A DNA stretch of 64,000 nucleotides from Asticcacaulis machinosus (lineage in GTDB: Bacteria > Pseudomonadota > Alphaproteobacteria > Caulobacterales > Caulobacteraceae): NCBI RefSeq assembly GCF_028550435.1, contig NZ_JAQQKV010000002.1, forward strand, positions 62,001-126,000. The letters are read 5' to 3'. Positions 24,362 to 33,258 of this stretch are shown here, piece by piece (position 1 is the stretch's first letter; every line of letters begins with the position of its first letter). The position numbers and the translations under genes were made by a program. A model generated the notes under the pieces. The model was not told the DNA's origin and searched no databases. It was given only the letters and a program-made list of their open reading frames with translations.

Positions 24362-25792
24362 TTACCTCTTGATGCTGATCAACTCAGCCAGCATGTCATC
24401 TGCTGTCGTGATGATCTTTGATGCGGCGGAGTAAGCCCGCTGCGTTGTAATCAAACCTGTGAATTCCGTAGACAAATCTACCGCCGATGCCTCTAAGGTC
24501 GAAGGGCTCAGCAGACCCGAACCACCAACCCCCGGCGATTTCAGGTTAAAGGTGCCGGAATCGCGCGACATGATGTAGGAGTTGCCGTTGACCGGGATCA
24601 GTCCGTCCGGATTGACAAAGGTGGCCAGAGCGACCTGAGCAATGTTGCGGGTCACGCCGTTGTCATAGATGGCGGTGACGATGCCGTCCTTTGAGACCTG
24701 AACGGTCGCAAGGTTACCAAAGGCCGTACCATTGGTGACCACCGACTGCACGATCGATGTGGAGTTAAGCTGGGTCAGACCGGCGGTGGCGTCTTCGAGG
24801 TCAAGCGAGATGGTCTGGTCATCAACCCCCAGAATGTCCATCCAGCGCGGTGTGCCGGCGGTGCCAGAGGCACCTATGGTCATGGTCGAATTATAAGGGG
24901 TGCCGAACAGAGTCGAGTTGGCGGTATCCAGACGCCCGTCCTGAGTAAAGGCCAAGGTTCCGCTAGACAGTTGTCCTGTGGGCGTGCCAGTCGTCACATC
25001 CGGGGACACCATTTCGGCATACCAGGTGTTGGCGGTTTCTGATTTCAGCAGGCGAATAGTGATATTGCGCTGACCGCCCTTGGAATCCGACACCGGAATA
25101 GAAATTTCAAAGTCTGGCTCAACGCCCGTACCGGCATCAATATCATAGGCGGCCATTGAGTTGGTCGCCGAGGTCGGGTCATATGCGGTCGCGGCGGGTG
25201 CCGCGGTGAAGGTGCCCGCCGCATCAATAGTGCCGACGCGGGCCGACAGGGCCTGACCGTCCGACAGGTTCGCGTTGACCACCACGCGGGTGGTGGCTTC
25301 GGCAGCCCCGCCGACACTGGAGACGTTGATCGAACCCAGTTTTGTCATATCTGACGGATCGGTCGTGACATTGCCAAGCGCATCGACCGGCCAGCCCTGA
25401 AGGTAAAAACCCGACGCATTTTGCAGATATCCGAACTTGTCGACCGCGAACGATCCGGCGCGGGTAAACAGGCGGGTATCGGAGTTGGTCAGGTTTTCCG
25501 ACTTTTCCGTAACCACGAAAAAGCCCTGCCCATCGATACCGAGATCCATGTCGGAATTGGTCCGCTGCAACAGGGCGGGATTGGAAATCTGCTGGCGAGT
25601 ATCGGCGATAACCCCACCGGCGCTATAGCCGCCGGAGCTTGAGCTGTCGGTTACGATCGCGGAGAAGTTCGTGGACACGCGCTTATAGGCCGTGGTGTTG
25701 ACATTGGCGATGTTGTTGGAAATCGCCGCCAGAGCCGTCGAATTGGCAGCGAGCCCGGATACCCCGGCCAGCATGGCGCTGTTGATACTCAT
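24362..25792 (-). CDS. flgE: Flagellar hook protein FlgE
   Basis: The 476-residue hook protein is exported and polymerises outside the cell. The N-terminal SGLAANSTALAAISNNIANVNTTAYKR-type rod/hook signature is at about residues 13-39. The C-terminal heptad region ends VDLSTEFTGLITTQRAYSAASKIITTADDMLAEL. The middle is Thr/Ser/Ala-rich, as usual for surface-exposed domains. GGAGAA lies 6 bases before the ATG. It is the last gene of the fliK-flgD-flgE hook operon, 41 bases after flgD. Confidence 0.96.
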   Translation of the reverse strand: MSINSAMLAGVSGLAANSTALAAISNNIANVNTTAYKRVSTNFSAIVTDSSSSGGYSAGGVIADTRQQISNPALLQRTNSDMDLGIDGQGFFVVTEKSENLTNSDTRLFTRAGSFAVDKFGYLQNASGFYLQGWPVDALGNVTTDPSDMTKLGSINVSSVGGAAEATTRVVVNANLSDGQALSARVGTIDAAGTFTAAPAATAYDPTSATNSMAAYDIDAGTGVEPDFEISIPVSDSKGGQRNITIRLLKSETANTWYAEMVSPDVTTGTPTGQLSSGTLAFTQDGRLDTANSTLFGTPYNSTMTIGASGTAGTPRWMDILGVDDQTISLDLEDATAGLTQLNSTSIVQSVVTNGTAFGNLATVQVSKDGIVTAIYDNGVTRNIAQVALATFVNPDGLIPVNGNSYIMSRDSGTFNLKSPGVGGSGLLSPSTLEASAVDLSTEFTGLITTQRAYSAASKIITTADDMLAELISIKR

Positions 25793-25833
25793 GAGTGTTC
25801 TCCGTTACTTAATATTGTTATTAAAGCTGGTCA

Positions 25834-26520
25834 TCAGGCAGCCGCTGCCTCTTTGACCGACAGAATTTTGTAGAAGGGCACGCGGTTGCCTCCGATGGTC
25901 AGGATGATTTCGCCGTTTTCGTATTCGGCGGACTTGACCGTGCCCTTGACCATGACGGTTGAGCCAATTTCTGTGCCGCTGGAATCGGTGGCTGTGACAC
26001 TTAGGGTATAGTCACCGGCGGCAACGGCCTTGCCATTGGTTGCCTTGCCATCCCAGTCAAAACTATGCGTGCCCTGAGTTTCACCCGTATTACTCTTGGT
26101 GTAGACGATATCGCCGCTGGAGTTTTTCACGACCAGCAAGGTATTGGCGACATTGCCATCCAGCTTATAGTCCCAGGACGTGCCCGAACCGCTCGATGCG
26201 ACGGTGGCGGTGTCATGTTCGGCGCTGACATCCTTGCCTATATAGTTGACGGCGGTGGTCATGCTGTCGCCGCCCTGATTGGCGATGGTGGCCAGATATT
26301 CGTTGGACTTAAGCTGCTGCTCGACACTGGTGTACTGGACAAGCTGATTGGTCCATTCGGTCGTGTCCATCGGTGACAACGGATCCTGATTTTTGATCTG
26401 GGCGGTCAGCAGCGATAGAAAGGTCTCATAGGTCGAGGCCAGCCCTGTAGAGCCGGCGGCTGCCGTTGTATTGGTCGGCGCGCTCTGGGTCGAAAGATAA
26501 TCGGTAATACTGGTCGCCAT
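25834..26520 (-). CDS. flgD: Flagellar hook cap protein FlgD
   Basis: The 228-residue scaffold caps the growing hook. The N-terminal part contains YETFLSLLTAQIKNQDPLSPMD and EWTNQLVQYTSVEQQLKSN, the invariant FlgD motif. The C-terminal FlgD Ig-like part has YTKSNTGETQGTHSFDWDGK. It lies 10 bases after fliK and before flgE in the hook operon, downstream of a sigma-54 promoter. Confidence 0.95.
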   Translation of the reverse strand: MATSITDYLSTQSAPTNTTAAAGSTGLASTYETFLSLLTAQIKNQDPLSPMDTTEWTNQLVQYTSVEQQLKSNEYLATIANQGGDSMTTAVNYIGKDVSAEHDTATVASSGSGTSWDYKLDGNVANTLLVVKNSSGDIVYTKSNTGETQGTHSFDWDGKATNGKAVAAGDYTLSVTATDSSGTEIGSTVMVKGTVKSAEYENGEIILTIGGNRVPFYKILSVKEAAAA

Positions 26521-26530
26521 TGCCCTGTTC

Positions 26531-28063
26531 CTAAACCCTTACATTGAGCGCCAGACGCTCACCGCCGCCAAAACTATCAAAGCCATCCATACCGGGTCGC
26601 CAGCCATTCAGCGCCAGTTCGTCCGCCATATCCTGACTGCGTGAAAATTGTTCGCTCGCCGCCGTAGACGTCACGGCCGGTCGCTCATCCTGATCACGGC
26701 CTGATGACTGCGGGTTCTGATCGCGTGAGGAAAAACTCAAAGAGCCGTCTTCGAGATTAAAACCCGATTGTTCCAGTTGCCGGCGCAGGTCGTCCTGACG
26801 GCCACGGAACTCGGTTTCAGCCACAGGACTATCGAAGCTCAAATGGGCCGACAGCTTGCCATCGGCATTAATTTCCATGCGGACATCGACGCGGCCCATA
26901 TCGCTGGGGCGCAGTTCCATGTCAAAGCGCAGGGTCTTACCATCCATTTTCTTACTGATGTTCGCCGCCAAAGCCGCAATATTGTCCGCTGTCTGGTTCG
27001 ACATGACATAGGCCTGGGCCGTGGCAGCAGATGACGCACTCGACGCTGAGGTGGCGCCATTCAGACGGTTAGACAGGCTGTTTAACAGGGCCTGCGCATC
27101 GCTTTGGGCGGTTTGGGCAGTACTCGCCTGCGTTGAGGTCGCCACAGCGGGCAATGCTGCATCACCGGCAGCATCCGCACCTTCGGCCGTGGCCGTGATG
27201 TCCTTGACCGCGCTTAAGGCAGGATCAGTTGCAGTTTTGCCAGTTCCTTCAGAGGCCCCGGTCACTTTTTCAGACGACAAGGCCAGCACATCTTCCGATA
27301 CGATGTCGGTTTTAGCCGCCTCATCCTTGATCTGACCTGTCATTACCGGCTTAGGGGCAGGCTTTGCCGTCGCCTGCACCAAAGCCGCCAACTCAGGCGG
27401 CAGGGTTTTCAACACAGCATCCAGATCGGCATCAGCCGCCTCTTCGGCCACGCCAGCCTGACCAGCCTCTTCACTGGCCGCCAGTTGCGCCGCCATCAGG
27501 GCCGCCGCCAGATCAAGATCAGGTGCGCTGACATCCGTTGCGGTCGTTTCAGCCTTGGCCACAGTCTCCGATCGTATTGGAGCCGGCGCCTGAACAGGCC
27601 CTTGAGTCTGTGACGTTGCGGGAGGCGCTATTGCGGACAGCGCATTTGAATCCGACGCCGTCTCAATCTTAATCTCAGTCTCTGTTACAACCGGCGTAAC
27701 CAGCTTCGCGTCCGCCATCAGGTCGCTTTCAGCCGGTACAGCCTCAGCTACAGTTGGCGCAACGGACAGAAAATCAGCCGCGACATCAAGAACATCAGCC
27801 ACCACATCGGACAGAGTTTCATCGATGATCGCCAGATCTGGGAACAATACAATCGGTGCGATTTCCTTCACCGCATCAACCGACATATCTATAGCCGTCT
27901 CCGCTGTGGCAGGTGTAACAGCATCGGACTGTGATTGCAGAATGTGGTCAAAGCGCGCCTTGATGTCAGCCTTAGACGCAATCGATGCCTCCGGGGATTT
28001 TGAGCCCCCAGGCAAAACCCCTTCAGCAGAGGGCACGATCAGATTGTGCGCGTCAAACGACAT
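26531..28063 (-). CDS. fliK: Flagellar hook-length control protein FliK
   Basis: A 510-residue protein with a long low-complexity Ala/Thr/Glu-rich N-terminal region (ruler) and a C-terminal Flg_hook domain. The latter is recognised by LRFDMELRPSDMGRVDVRME and the following REDDL-type helix (FRGRQDDLRRQLEQSG). FliK measures hook length and switches export specificity. The ATG at 28063 is chosen with AAAGAG about 8 bases upstream; a GTG at 28081 is the alternative. It is the first gene of the fliK-flgD-flgE operon behind a minus-strand sigma-54 promoter. Confidence 0.9.
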   Translation of the reverse strand: MSFDAHNLIVPSAEGVLPGGSKSPEASIASKADIKARFDHILQSQSDAVTPATAETAIDMSVDAVKEIAPIVLFPDLAIIDETLSDVVADVLDVAADFLSVAPTVAEAVPAESDLMADAKLVTPVVTETEIKIETASDSNALSAIAPPATSQTQGPVQAPAPIRSETVAKAETTATDVSAPDLDLAAALMAAQLAASEEAGQAGVAEEAADADLDAVLKTLPPELAALVQATAKPAPKPVMTGQIKDEAAKTDIVSEDVLALSSEKVTGASEGTGKTATDPALSAVKDITATAEGADAAGDAALPAVATSTQASTAQTAQSDAQALLNSLSNRLNGATSASSASSAATAQAYVMSNQTADNIAALAANISKKMDGKTLRFDMELRPSDMGRVDVRMEINADGKLSAHLSFDSPVAETEFRGRQDDLRRQLEQSGFNLEDGSLSFSSRDQNPQSSGRDQDERPAVTSTAASEQFSRSQDMADELALNGWRPGMDGFDSFGGGERLALNVRV

Positions 28064-28154
28064 GAAACGGCTCTTTCGCACGACCGCCCGACACTTCGGC
28101 CAGCGGACAAACAGGATAAAGAGCGCATTTTGCGCACAAGTGCCTCATCCCCAA

Positions 28155-28170
28155 GCAATCTACGGGCCAA
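28155..28170 (-). promoter_or_regulatory. Sigma-54 promoter for fliK-flgD-flgE
   Basis: On the minus strand TTGGCCCG-TAGA-TTGC reads -24 TGGCCC and -12 TTGC with correct spacing (28170 down to 28155). TGGCCC differs from the TGGCAC consensus at one base. The predicted start is about 80 bases before the fliK ATG. Confidence 0.65.
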
Positions 28171-28242
28171 GCCAGATCACGTTGATTTTAATGAATTTTT
28201 ACCTCAAAAAACACTTGATCCCCTGATCAGTTTCTTCCCTAT

Positions 28243-28304
28243 GCGGCCAAATCTGCCGCCTTGCGGGCGCTAATTCTGCCTAGATCTATGCCAAAAATTG
28301 CGGC
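28243..28304. promoter_or_regulatory. Three ftr-like palindromes between the divergent sigma-54 promoters
   Basis: GCGGCCAAATCTGCCGC (28243-28259), GGCGCTAATTCTGCC (28266-28280) and TGCCAAAAATTGCGGC (28289-28304) share the GGC-A/T-rich-GCC dyad seen at 28483 and 28512. They lie upstream of both divergent promoters, where an FlbD enhancer would be expected. Confidence 0.55.
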
Positions 28305-28372
28305 GTAGTTTCCGCCTATGTATGGCCGTCAGAATTAAGGCCAGAACTATAGCATGGCGCAAACCACCCAAC

Positions 28373-28387
28373 TGGCACCCAACTTGC
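28373..28387 (+). promoter_or_regulatory. Sigma-54 promoter for flgK
   Basis: TGGCAC-CCAAC-TTGC matches the sigma-54 -24/-12 consensus exactly, about 180 bases before the flgK ATG. It faces away from the fliK promoter 200 bp to the left. Confidence 0.75.
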
Positions 28388-28482
28388 GACAGTGACCTCG
28401 GATGATGGTAATCGCGTCTGGACGTATTTTGGTAATCATATGAAAAACAACAGGTTTTCATTTCAGCGCTTGATATTCGTTA

Positions 28483-28526
28483 GGCAGAAATTGCCGGACG
28501 GTGCGCAGGCTTTGCCTAAATCTGCC
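28483..28526 (+). promoter_or_regulatory. Two ftr-like palindromes in the flgK leader
   Basis: GGCAGAAATTGCC (28483-28495) and TTGCCTAAATCTGCC (28512-28526) resemble FlbD sites but lie downstream of the flgK promoter, 40-80 bases before its ATG. They could be a downstream enhancer for either promoter or a repressing site. Confidence 0.5.
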
Positions 28527-28565
28527 CTAAACATTCGCGCCCAAGCGCCGGGTGAGGCCTAAGCC

Positions 28566-30725
28566 ATGTCCTTATCGACCATATTAAATATTGGCGTTTC
28601 GGGCCTGATGACGGCCCAGAACCAGTTGAGCATTGTCTCGGACAATATCTCGAACCTCAACACGCCGGGCTATATCCGCAAAAAGCTTGAACAGAACGCC
28701 GTCACCGTCAATGGTGTGGGGGCGGGTGTCACCACCGGTCAGGTCAATCTGTCGACCAGCACCTATCTGCAAAGCGCCTCGTTGAAGGCCACCGCCGCCT
28801 CTTCGCAGGCGCAGGCCTATTATGATCTGCTCGACCAGATTCAGGGTCAGTTCGGCGATATCAGCGAAGCCGGCAACGTCTTCAATATGGGCGACGAGGT
28901 TTTCACCAGTATAGCCAAGGCCGCCGAAAGTCCGCAATCGACCGCCAGCCGTCAGGAAATCATCTCCAACATGGAGAACTTTCTCGATGAAACCAACCGC
29001 ATCGCCAGTCAGATCCAGACCATCCGTAAGGATGCGGATTCGCGCGTGTCTTCCGGCGTCAAAACCATCAATGACCTGCTGAAAAACATCAGTGATCTGA
29101 ACGGCCCGATATCGCAGGCCTATGTCACCGGCGGCGATGCCTCAGGTGCGCAGACCACCCAGTCCCAATATCTCGATCAGTTGTCCAAGCTGATTGATAT
29201 CAATGTCGGCTCGAACGGTACAGGCGGGGTCACCTTACGCACCCAGTCAGGCTACACCCTGATCACCAAGGAATCCTACGCGACCCTGAGTTATCAGCCC
29301 GCCGGGAACGTCAATGCCGACACTTCCTTCAATTCAATCTATGTCACCAGCCCTGACGGCCAGAAACGCGATTTTGCCGACCATCTGCAAGGCGGTGAAC
29401 TTAAGGGCCTGATCGACCTGCGTGACGATACCTCGGTCAAGATATCCGAGCAGTTGTCAGAATATGTCTCGGCCTTTGCCGATCAGCTTAACGCCGCCCA
29501 CAATGCCTCAAGCGCCGTGCCTGCTCCGACCACGCTCGAAGGCAAGCAGACCCATCTTACTCAGGCTGAGGCCCTGACCGGCTTTAGCGGCACCACCAAT
29601 CTGGTGGTCACCAATTCATCCGGCGTCATTCAGCGCCGGGTCGAAGTCAATATGACGGCCGGCACCTGGACGGCCTATAATGCGGCGGGTGCGGCAGTCG
29701 GCACCGGCGGTTATACGCCGGCCACCTTTGACGCCGATATGACCACAGCGATGGGTGGCTATGGCACGGTTAGTTTCACCACCGGCCAGTTGACCATGAC
29801 CGCCGCAACGACCGCACCCGGGGCGGCGGGCAACGGCATCAGCATAGTCGAGCCGGATACCGGGGCGTCCGCTAAGAACGGCCGCAGCCTGTCGCACTAT
29901 TTCGGTATGAACGACCTGATCACCGCGTCGTCACAAACCCAGTACGATACCGGCCTGACCGGCACCTCGAACCACGGCTTTACCGCCGGGGACACCATCC
30001 GGTTCGATCTGAAAGAAGCCGATGGCTCAATTCTGGCCAAGGTCGATTTTGCCATCCCCGCCGGCGGCACCATGAACGACCTGCTGACGGCGCTGAATTC
30101 AACAACGGCCGGTGTGGGGTCTTATGGCCAGTTCACCCTCTCCGGCGAAGGCGAGCTGGTATTTAATGGCTACGGCACACCGGCCAATAAGCTGGGGGTA
30201 CTGTCAGATCAAACCGCCCGACTTAATGCCAGCGGCGCCTCCTTTACCGAATTTTTCGGCGTCGGCGGCACTCAGGCCTCCCGCATCAGCAGTTTTTCGG
30301 TTAACGACAAGATCTCCAATAACCTATATCTTTTGTCGATGGCCAAGGTCGATCTTAGCGCACCGGCAGGGGAATCGGCGCTTGTCAGCGGGGATGGTTC
30401 CGGCGCCCTGGCCATGTCCCAGATCGGGGACGCCAACTATAATTTCAATAAGGCGGGCTATTCCGGTGTCGGCTGGTCCTCACTAAGCCGTTACGCGTCT
30501 GATCTGGCGGGGCAGATCGGCACACTGACGTCGGCCGCCGAAGCCCGGCGCGATTCCGCCGAGGCTCTGGCCAGTGAGGCCGTTGCGCGCCGGTCCTCAG
30601 TCGAAGGGGTCAATCTGGATGAGGAACTGGTCAATCTGACGACGTTCCAGCAAGCGTATAATGCGTCATCGCGCGTCATTCAAACCGCCAAGGATATGTA
30701 CGATATCCTGTTAGGACTGGTGTGA
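28566..30725 (+). CDS. flgK: Flagellar hook-associated protein 1 FlgK
   Basis: The 719-residue hook-filament junction protein has the N-terminal ILNIGVSGLMTAQNQLSIVS and DNISNLNTPGYIRK motif shared by FlgK and rod proteins. The C-terminal heptad region ends LDEELVNLTTFQQAYNASSR, diagnostic for FlgK. The long central region is Gly/Thr-rich and variable. It is exported through the flagellar type III system. It is followed by flgL and lies behind a perfect sigma-54 promoter. GTGAGG lies about 10 bases before the ATG. Confidence 0.95.
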   Translation: MSLSTILNIGVSGLMTAQNQLSIVSDNISNLNTPGYIRKKLEQNAVTVNGVGAGVTTGQVNLSTSTYLQSASLKATAASSQAQAYYDLLDQIQGQFGDISEAGNVFNMGDEVFTSIAKAAESPQSTASRQEIISNMENFLDETNRIASQIQTIRKDADSRVSSGVKTINDLLKNISDLNGPISQAYVTGGDASGAQTTQSQYLDQLSKLIDINVGSNGTGGVTLRTQSGYTLITKESYATLSYQPAGNVNADTSFNSIYVTSPDGQKRDFADHLQGGELKGLIDLRDDTSVKISEQLSEYVSAFADQLNAAHNASSAVPAPTTLEGKQTHLTQAEALTGFSGTTNLVVTNSSGVIQRRVEVNMTAGTWTAYNAAGAAVGTGGYTPATFDADMTTAMGGYGTVSFTTGQLTMTAATTAPGAAGNGISIVEPDTGASAKNGRSLSHYFGMNDLITASSQTQYDTGLTGTSNHGFTAGDTIRFDLKEADGSILAKVDFAIPAGGTMNDLLTALNSTTAGVGSYGQFTLSGEGELVFNGYGTPANKLGVLSDQTARLNASGASFTEFFGVGGTQASRISSFSVNDKISNNLYLLSMAKVDLSAPAGESALVSGDGSGALAMSQIGDANYNFNKAGYSGVGWSSLSRYASDLAGQIGTLTSAAEARRDSAEALASEAVARRSSVEGVNLDEELVNLTTFQQAYNASSRVIQTAKDMYDILLGLV

Positions 30726-30728
30726 TCT

Positions 30729-30770
30729 CGTGGAAAAGTCCTTCGCTTACGCTCAGTGTACTTTTACACG
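30729..30770. repeat. Family D palindromic repeat after flgK
   Basis: CGTGGAAAAGT (30729-30739) pairs with ACTTTTACACG (30760-30770) with one mismatch. Loop sequence GCTCAGTGTACTTTT is shared with the hairpin after cheR (617-660). Confidence 0.55.
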
Positions 30771-30783
30771 GAACTGTTTTGAC

Positions 30784-30818
30784 AAATTCAGGTTCGGGGC
30801 GGCCCGTCACCTGAATTT
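30784..30818. terminator. Hairpin between flgK and flgL
   Basis: AAATTCAGGT and ACCTGAATTT form a perfect 10-bp stem around a GC-rich loop, about 60 bases after flgK. There is no T-run, so attenuation or RNA protection is as likely as termination. Confidence 0.45.
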
Positions 30819-30873
30819 GGCTTTATTCATGGTACATCGAGTAAGATGTCACCAAGAAAGTATGGTGTAACTT

Positions 30874-31797
30874 ATGAGAATCTCAACCGGACAAAGCTGG
30901 AACAACGCCCTGTCAAACCTAATGCAGGCGCAGACCCGTCAGAATCAGGCCAATGAACAACTCCAGACTGGCAAGGTTGCCACCAATCTCGGCGGCTATG
31001 GCCGTTCGGCTGAAATCGTCGCGTCCTATCAGTCGTCGATCACCCGTATCGAAGGGTACCTTAGCGTCAACCAGACGGTATCCGACCGGCTCGATACTCA
31101 GAACATTGCGCTGGAGCGCATGGGTGAAGGCACCGAAGGCGCGCGCCAGACCATTCTGGACGCCCTGGCCAATGGCAATGCCAACACCATGATGCAGGCG
31201 CTCAATGCCGATTTCGCGGCGGTGGTCGATGGTCTGAATTTCAAGCATCAGGGCCAGTACCTGTTTGGGGGCGGCAAAGACGACACCCCGCCGGTCAATA
31301 TCGCGACCATCAATGATGTCGGGGCGCTGGCCAATGTGGCCGATGCTTTTGACAACGGCACCATCAAAAAAAGCTCGCAGATCGACGCCACAACCAAGCT
31401 TGAGACCGGCATGCTGGCGGGTGATCTGGGCACCGAAGTGATGCAGATTTACAAAGATCTGTATGATTATCACAACTCCGCCAACGGGCCACTCGACGGC
31501 GAACTGAACGATGCCCAGCAGGCATTTTTGAGCGGCATATCCTCGCGCTTTTCGACCGCTTACAATAACGTGCTGGAGCAAACCTCGCTTAACGGCAGTT
31601 ATCAGAACCGGGTTGAAAACTCGGCCACATCCCTTGAGGCGCAGTCGACTTCGCTTCAGGGCTTGCTGGTTGATCGCACCAAGGTTGATCCCGCCGAAGC
31701 CTATACCAAGCTGGAGCAGGCCCAGATCGCTGTGCAGGCTTCAGCTCAGGTTGTCGCCAACCTCAGCCAGACGACCCTGCTGGATCTGTTGCGCTAA
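30874..31797 (+). CDS. flgL: Flagellar hook-associated protein 3 FlgL
   Basis: A 307-residue flagellin-like junction protein. The N-terminal RISTGQSWNNALSNLMQAQ and coiled region, and the C-terminal LQGLLVDRTKVDPAEAYTKLEQAQ with TTLLDLLR at the end, match FlgL. It polymerises between FlgK and the filament. It follows flgK by 148 bases and may be read from the same sigma-54 promoter, although two hairpins lie in the gap. The ribosome binding site is weak. Confidence 0.93.
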   Translation: MRISTGQSWNNALSNLMQAQTRQNQANEQLQTGKVATNLGGYGRSAEIVASYQSSITRIEGYLSVNQTVSDRLDTQNIALERMGEGTEGARQTILDALANGNANTMMQALNADFAAVVDGLNFKHQGQYLFGGGKDDTPPVNIATINDVGALANVADAFDNGTIKKSSQIDATTKLETGMLAGDLGTEVMQIYKDLYDYHNSANGPLDGELNDAQQAFLSGISSRFSTAYNNVLEQTSLNGSYQNRVENSATSLEAQSTSLQGLLVDRTKVDPAEAYTKLEQAQIAVQASAQVVANLSQTTLLDLLR

Positions 31798-31824
31798 GGC
31801 CTAATGATCTAAGGTTATCTTTAG

Positions 31825-31880
31825 TCGCTCGCCGGGTGGCGGCTTGAGCGGAATGATCCCTTCAAAAATCATTCTGCTCT
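31825..31880. repeat. Family B repeat, copy 2 (short)
   Basis: CGCTCGCCGGGTGGCGGCTT followed by the hairpin AGCGGAATGAT / ATCATTCTGCT. It lacks the middle GC-rich block of copy 1. It lies between the convergent flgL and acyltransferase genes. Confidence 0.65.
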
Positions 31881-33053
31881 GATCGGCTGTTTAGAGACTA
31901 TTGTCAGTATCAGCTTAGGCAAATGATCAACTATGCGCCGTGCGATATAATCCGCCCAGTTCGAGCACATGTGTAGAAGGCTATTGATCGGTCTGGACAT
32001 AAACGGATAAAGCACGACCTGCCCGGCCACCAGCGCCACCGAAATGATCCAGATGCCAGGCAAGGTCGGGATAATTCTGGCTAGTAAGGTCGGTGCCAGC
32101 GCCATAAACACACCGTTCATAAGCAACAAGACCAGCGTATTCTTACCTATCCGCGTCAGTGGCAACGACAGGAATGTCCGGCTTAAGACCATCGAAACCG
32201 CCATCAGGGCCGCAATGCCAATCGTGGCCGATAACAGGAAATAGGGTATAAATCCAAACTGGCCGTAGACGACATCTACGTAGAAATGCGGGTAACCGTT
32301 TGGCACCGCGCACACCTGGGTCGGGCTGAAAGTACATCCCTTATTCAAATCATACACCAATACCAGCAGCACAATACACGCTAACGAGGCCATCAGTGCA
32401 TAGGGTTTGGGGCCTTCCATTGTGAATCTTCGGCCAAATTCACGGCCGGCCAGAAAGAACAGCCCGCCAATCGCCCAGGTATGAAACATGAAATAGGTCT
32501 TACCCGTCAGGGACGTGATCATGAACGCAGCCGTGACGATAGCAATTACCCCCAGCTTTATCCAAATACTGCCACGCAGGTACAACCACGCCAGAAACTG
32601 CACGCCAGCCAGAGACACCAGATACCAGGTCACAATCAGGATAAAGTCTTTTCCGGTAAGCAGCGGGCGAATGAACTGAGCGGCGAAATCAAGCCCGTTC
32701 GCGCCCGAATGAGTGACAAGCAGTAAAGGGGCGGCCAGCACCTGAGTCACCAGGGCCAGCAAAATAAACCGCCCGCACGATGTCAGGATTTTGCGCAAAG
32801 AGCGTGAGGCCAGACTAATCGCCGTCAGGCCGGATATGAAATAAAAGGCTGGCATTATAAAGGTCGACAGAACGCGTCCCACCTCGGTCGATGACACATC
32901 CGCCGTGCGCCCATTGCCCGGATAATTAAAAATCACGATGCAGTGAACCAGTAGAACCAACAGAATGCTGATACCTCTGGCGACATCATTCACCGAAACC
33001 GGCGCAGCCGCTTTGGGGGGGCGGATCGTTTCCGATATTACAGAGGTATTCAT
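31869..33053 (-). CDS. Acyltransferase-3 family membrane protein
   Basis: A 394-residue integral membrane protein with about ten hydrophobic segments. VNDVARGISILLVLLVHCIV is the first segment with the R-G-x-S-I-x-x-V-L-x-H pattern of acyltransferase-3 (OatA/NodX-like) proteins, with the catalytic-type His at the end. Such proteins O-acylate surface polysaccharides or glycans. The start at ATG 33053 is preferred; 44 residues upstream in the same frame are not hydrophobic or conserved-looking. It is divergent from mnmA, and a 12-bp palindrome lies upstream. The acceptor is unknown. Confidence 0.82.
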   Translation of the reverse strand: MNTSVISETIRPPKAAAPVSVNDVARGISILLVLLVHCIVIFNYPGNGRTADVSSTEVGRVLSTFIMPAFYFISGLTAISLASRSLRKILTSCGRFILLALVTQVLAAPLLLVTHSGANGLDFAAQFIRPLLTGKDFILIVTWYLVSLAGVQFLAWLYLRGSIWIKLGVIAIVTAAFMITSLTGKTYFMFHTWAIGGLFFLAGREFGRRFTMEGPKPYALMASLACIVLLVLVYDLNKGCTFSPTQVCAVPNGYPHFYVDVVYGQFGFIPYFLLSATIGIAALMAVSMVLSRTFLSLPLTRIGKNTLVLLLMNGVFMALAPTLLARIIPTLPGIWIISVALVAGQVVLYPFMSRPINSLLHMCSNWADYIARRIVDHLPKLILTIVSKQPIRAE

Positions 33054-33153
33054 TTGCCGTCCCGTTTTGAAGCTGCAGGACTCGAAAACTGCAAATTGAG
33101 TACCACCAAACCGGGAATGCAAAGCTTTTCTGTTGAGCGTTTGTGCCCTTAAA

Positions 33154-33165
33154 CGAACCGGTTCG
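33154..33165. promoter_or_regulatory. Perfect 12-bp palindrome upstream of the acyltransferase gene
   Basis: CGAACCGGTTCG in the divergent acyltransferase/mnmA gap. Its central CG and dyad fit a LacI-family operator, but no adjacent regulator gene supports this. Confidence 0.3.
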
Positions 33166-33258
33166 CGCCTATTCACACCCAACAACCTGCGCCATCTATC
33201 GCGGAAATTTCAGCGCTTGTGCACCACCCCTCTGTGATTTTCCGGACTTATCGACTAT

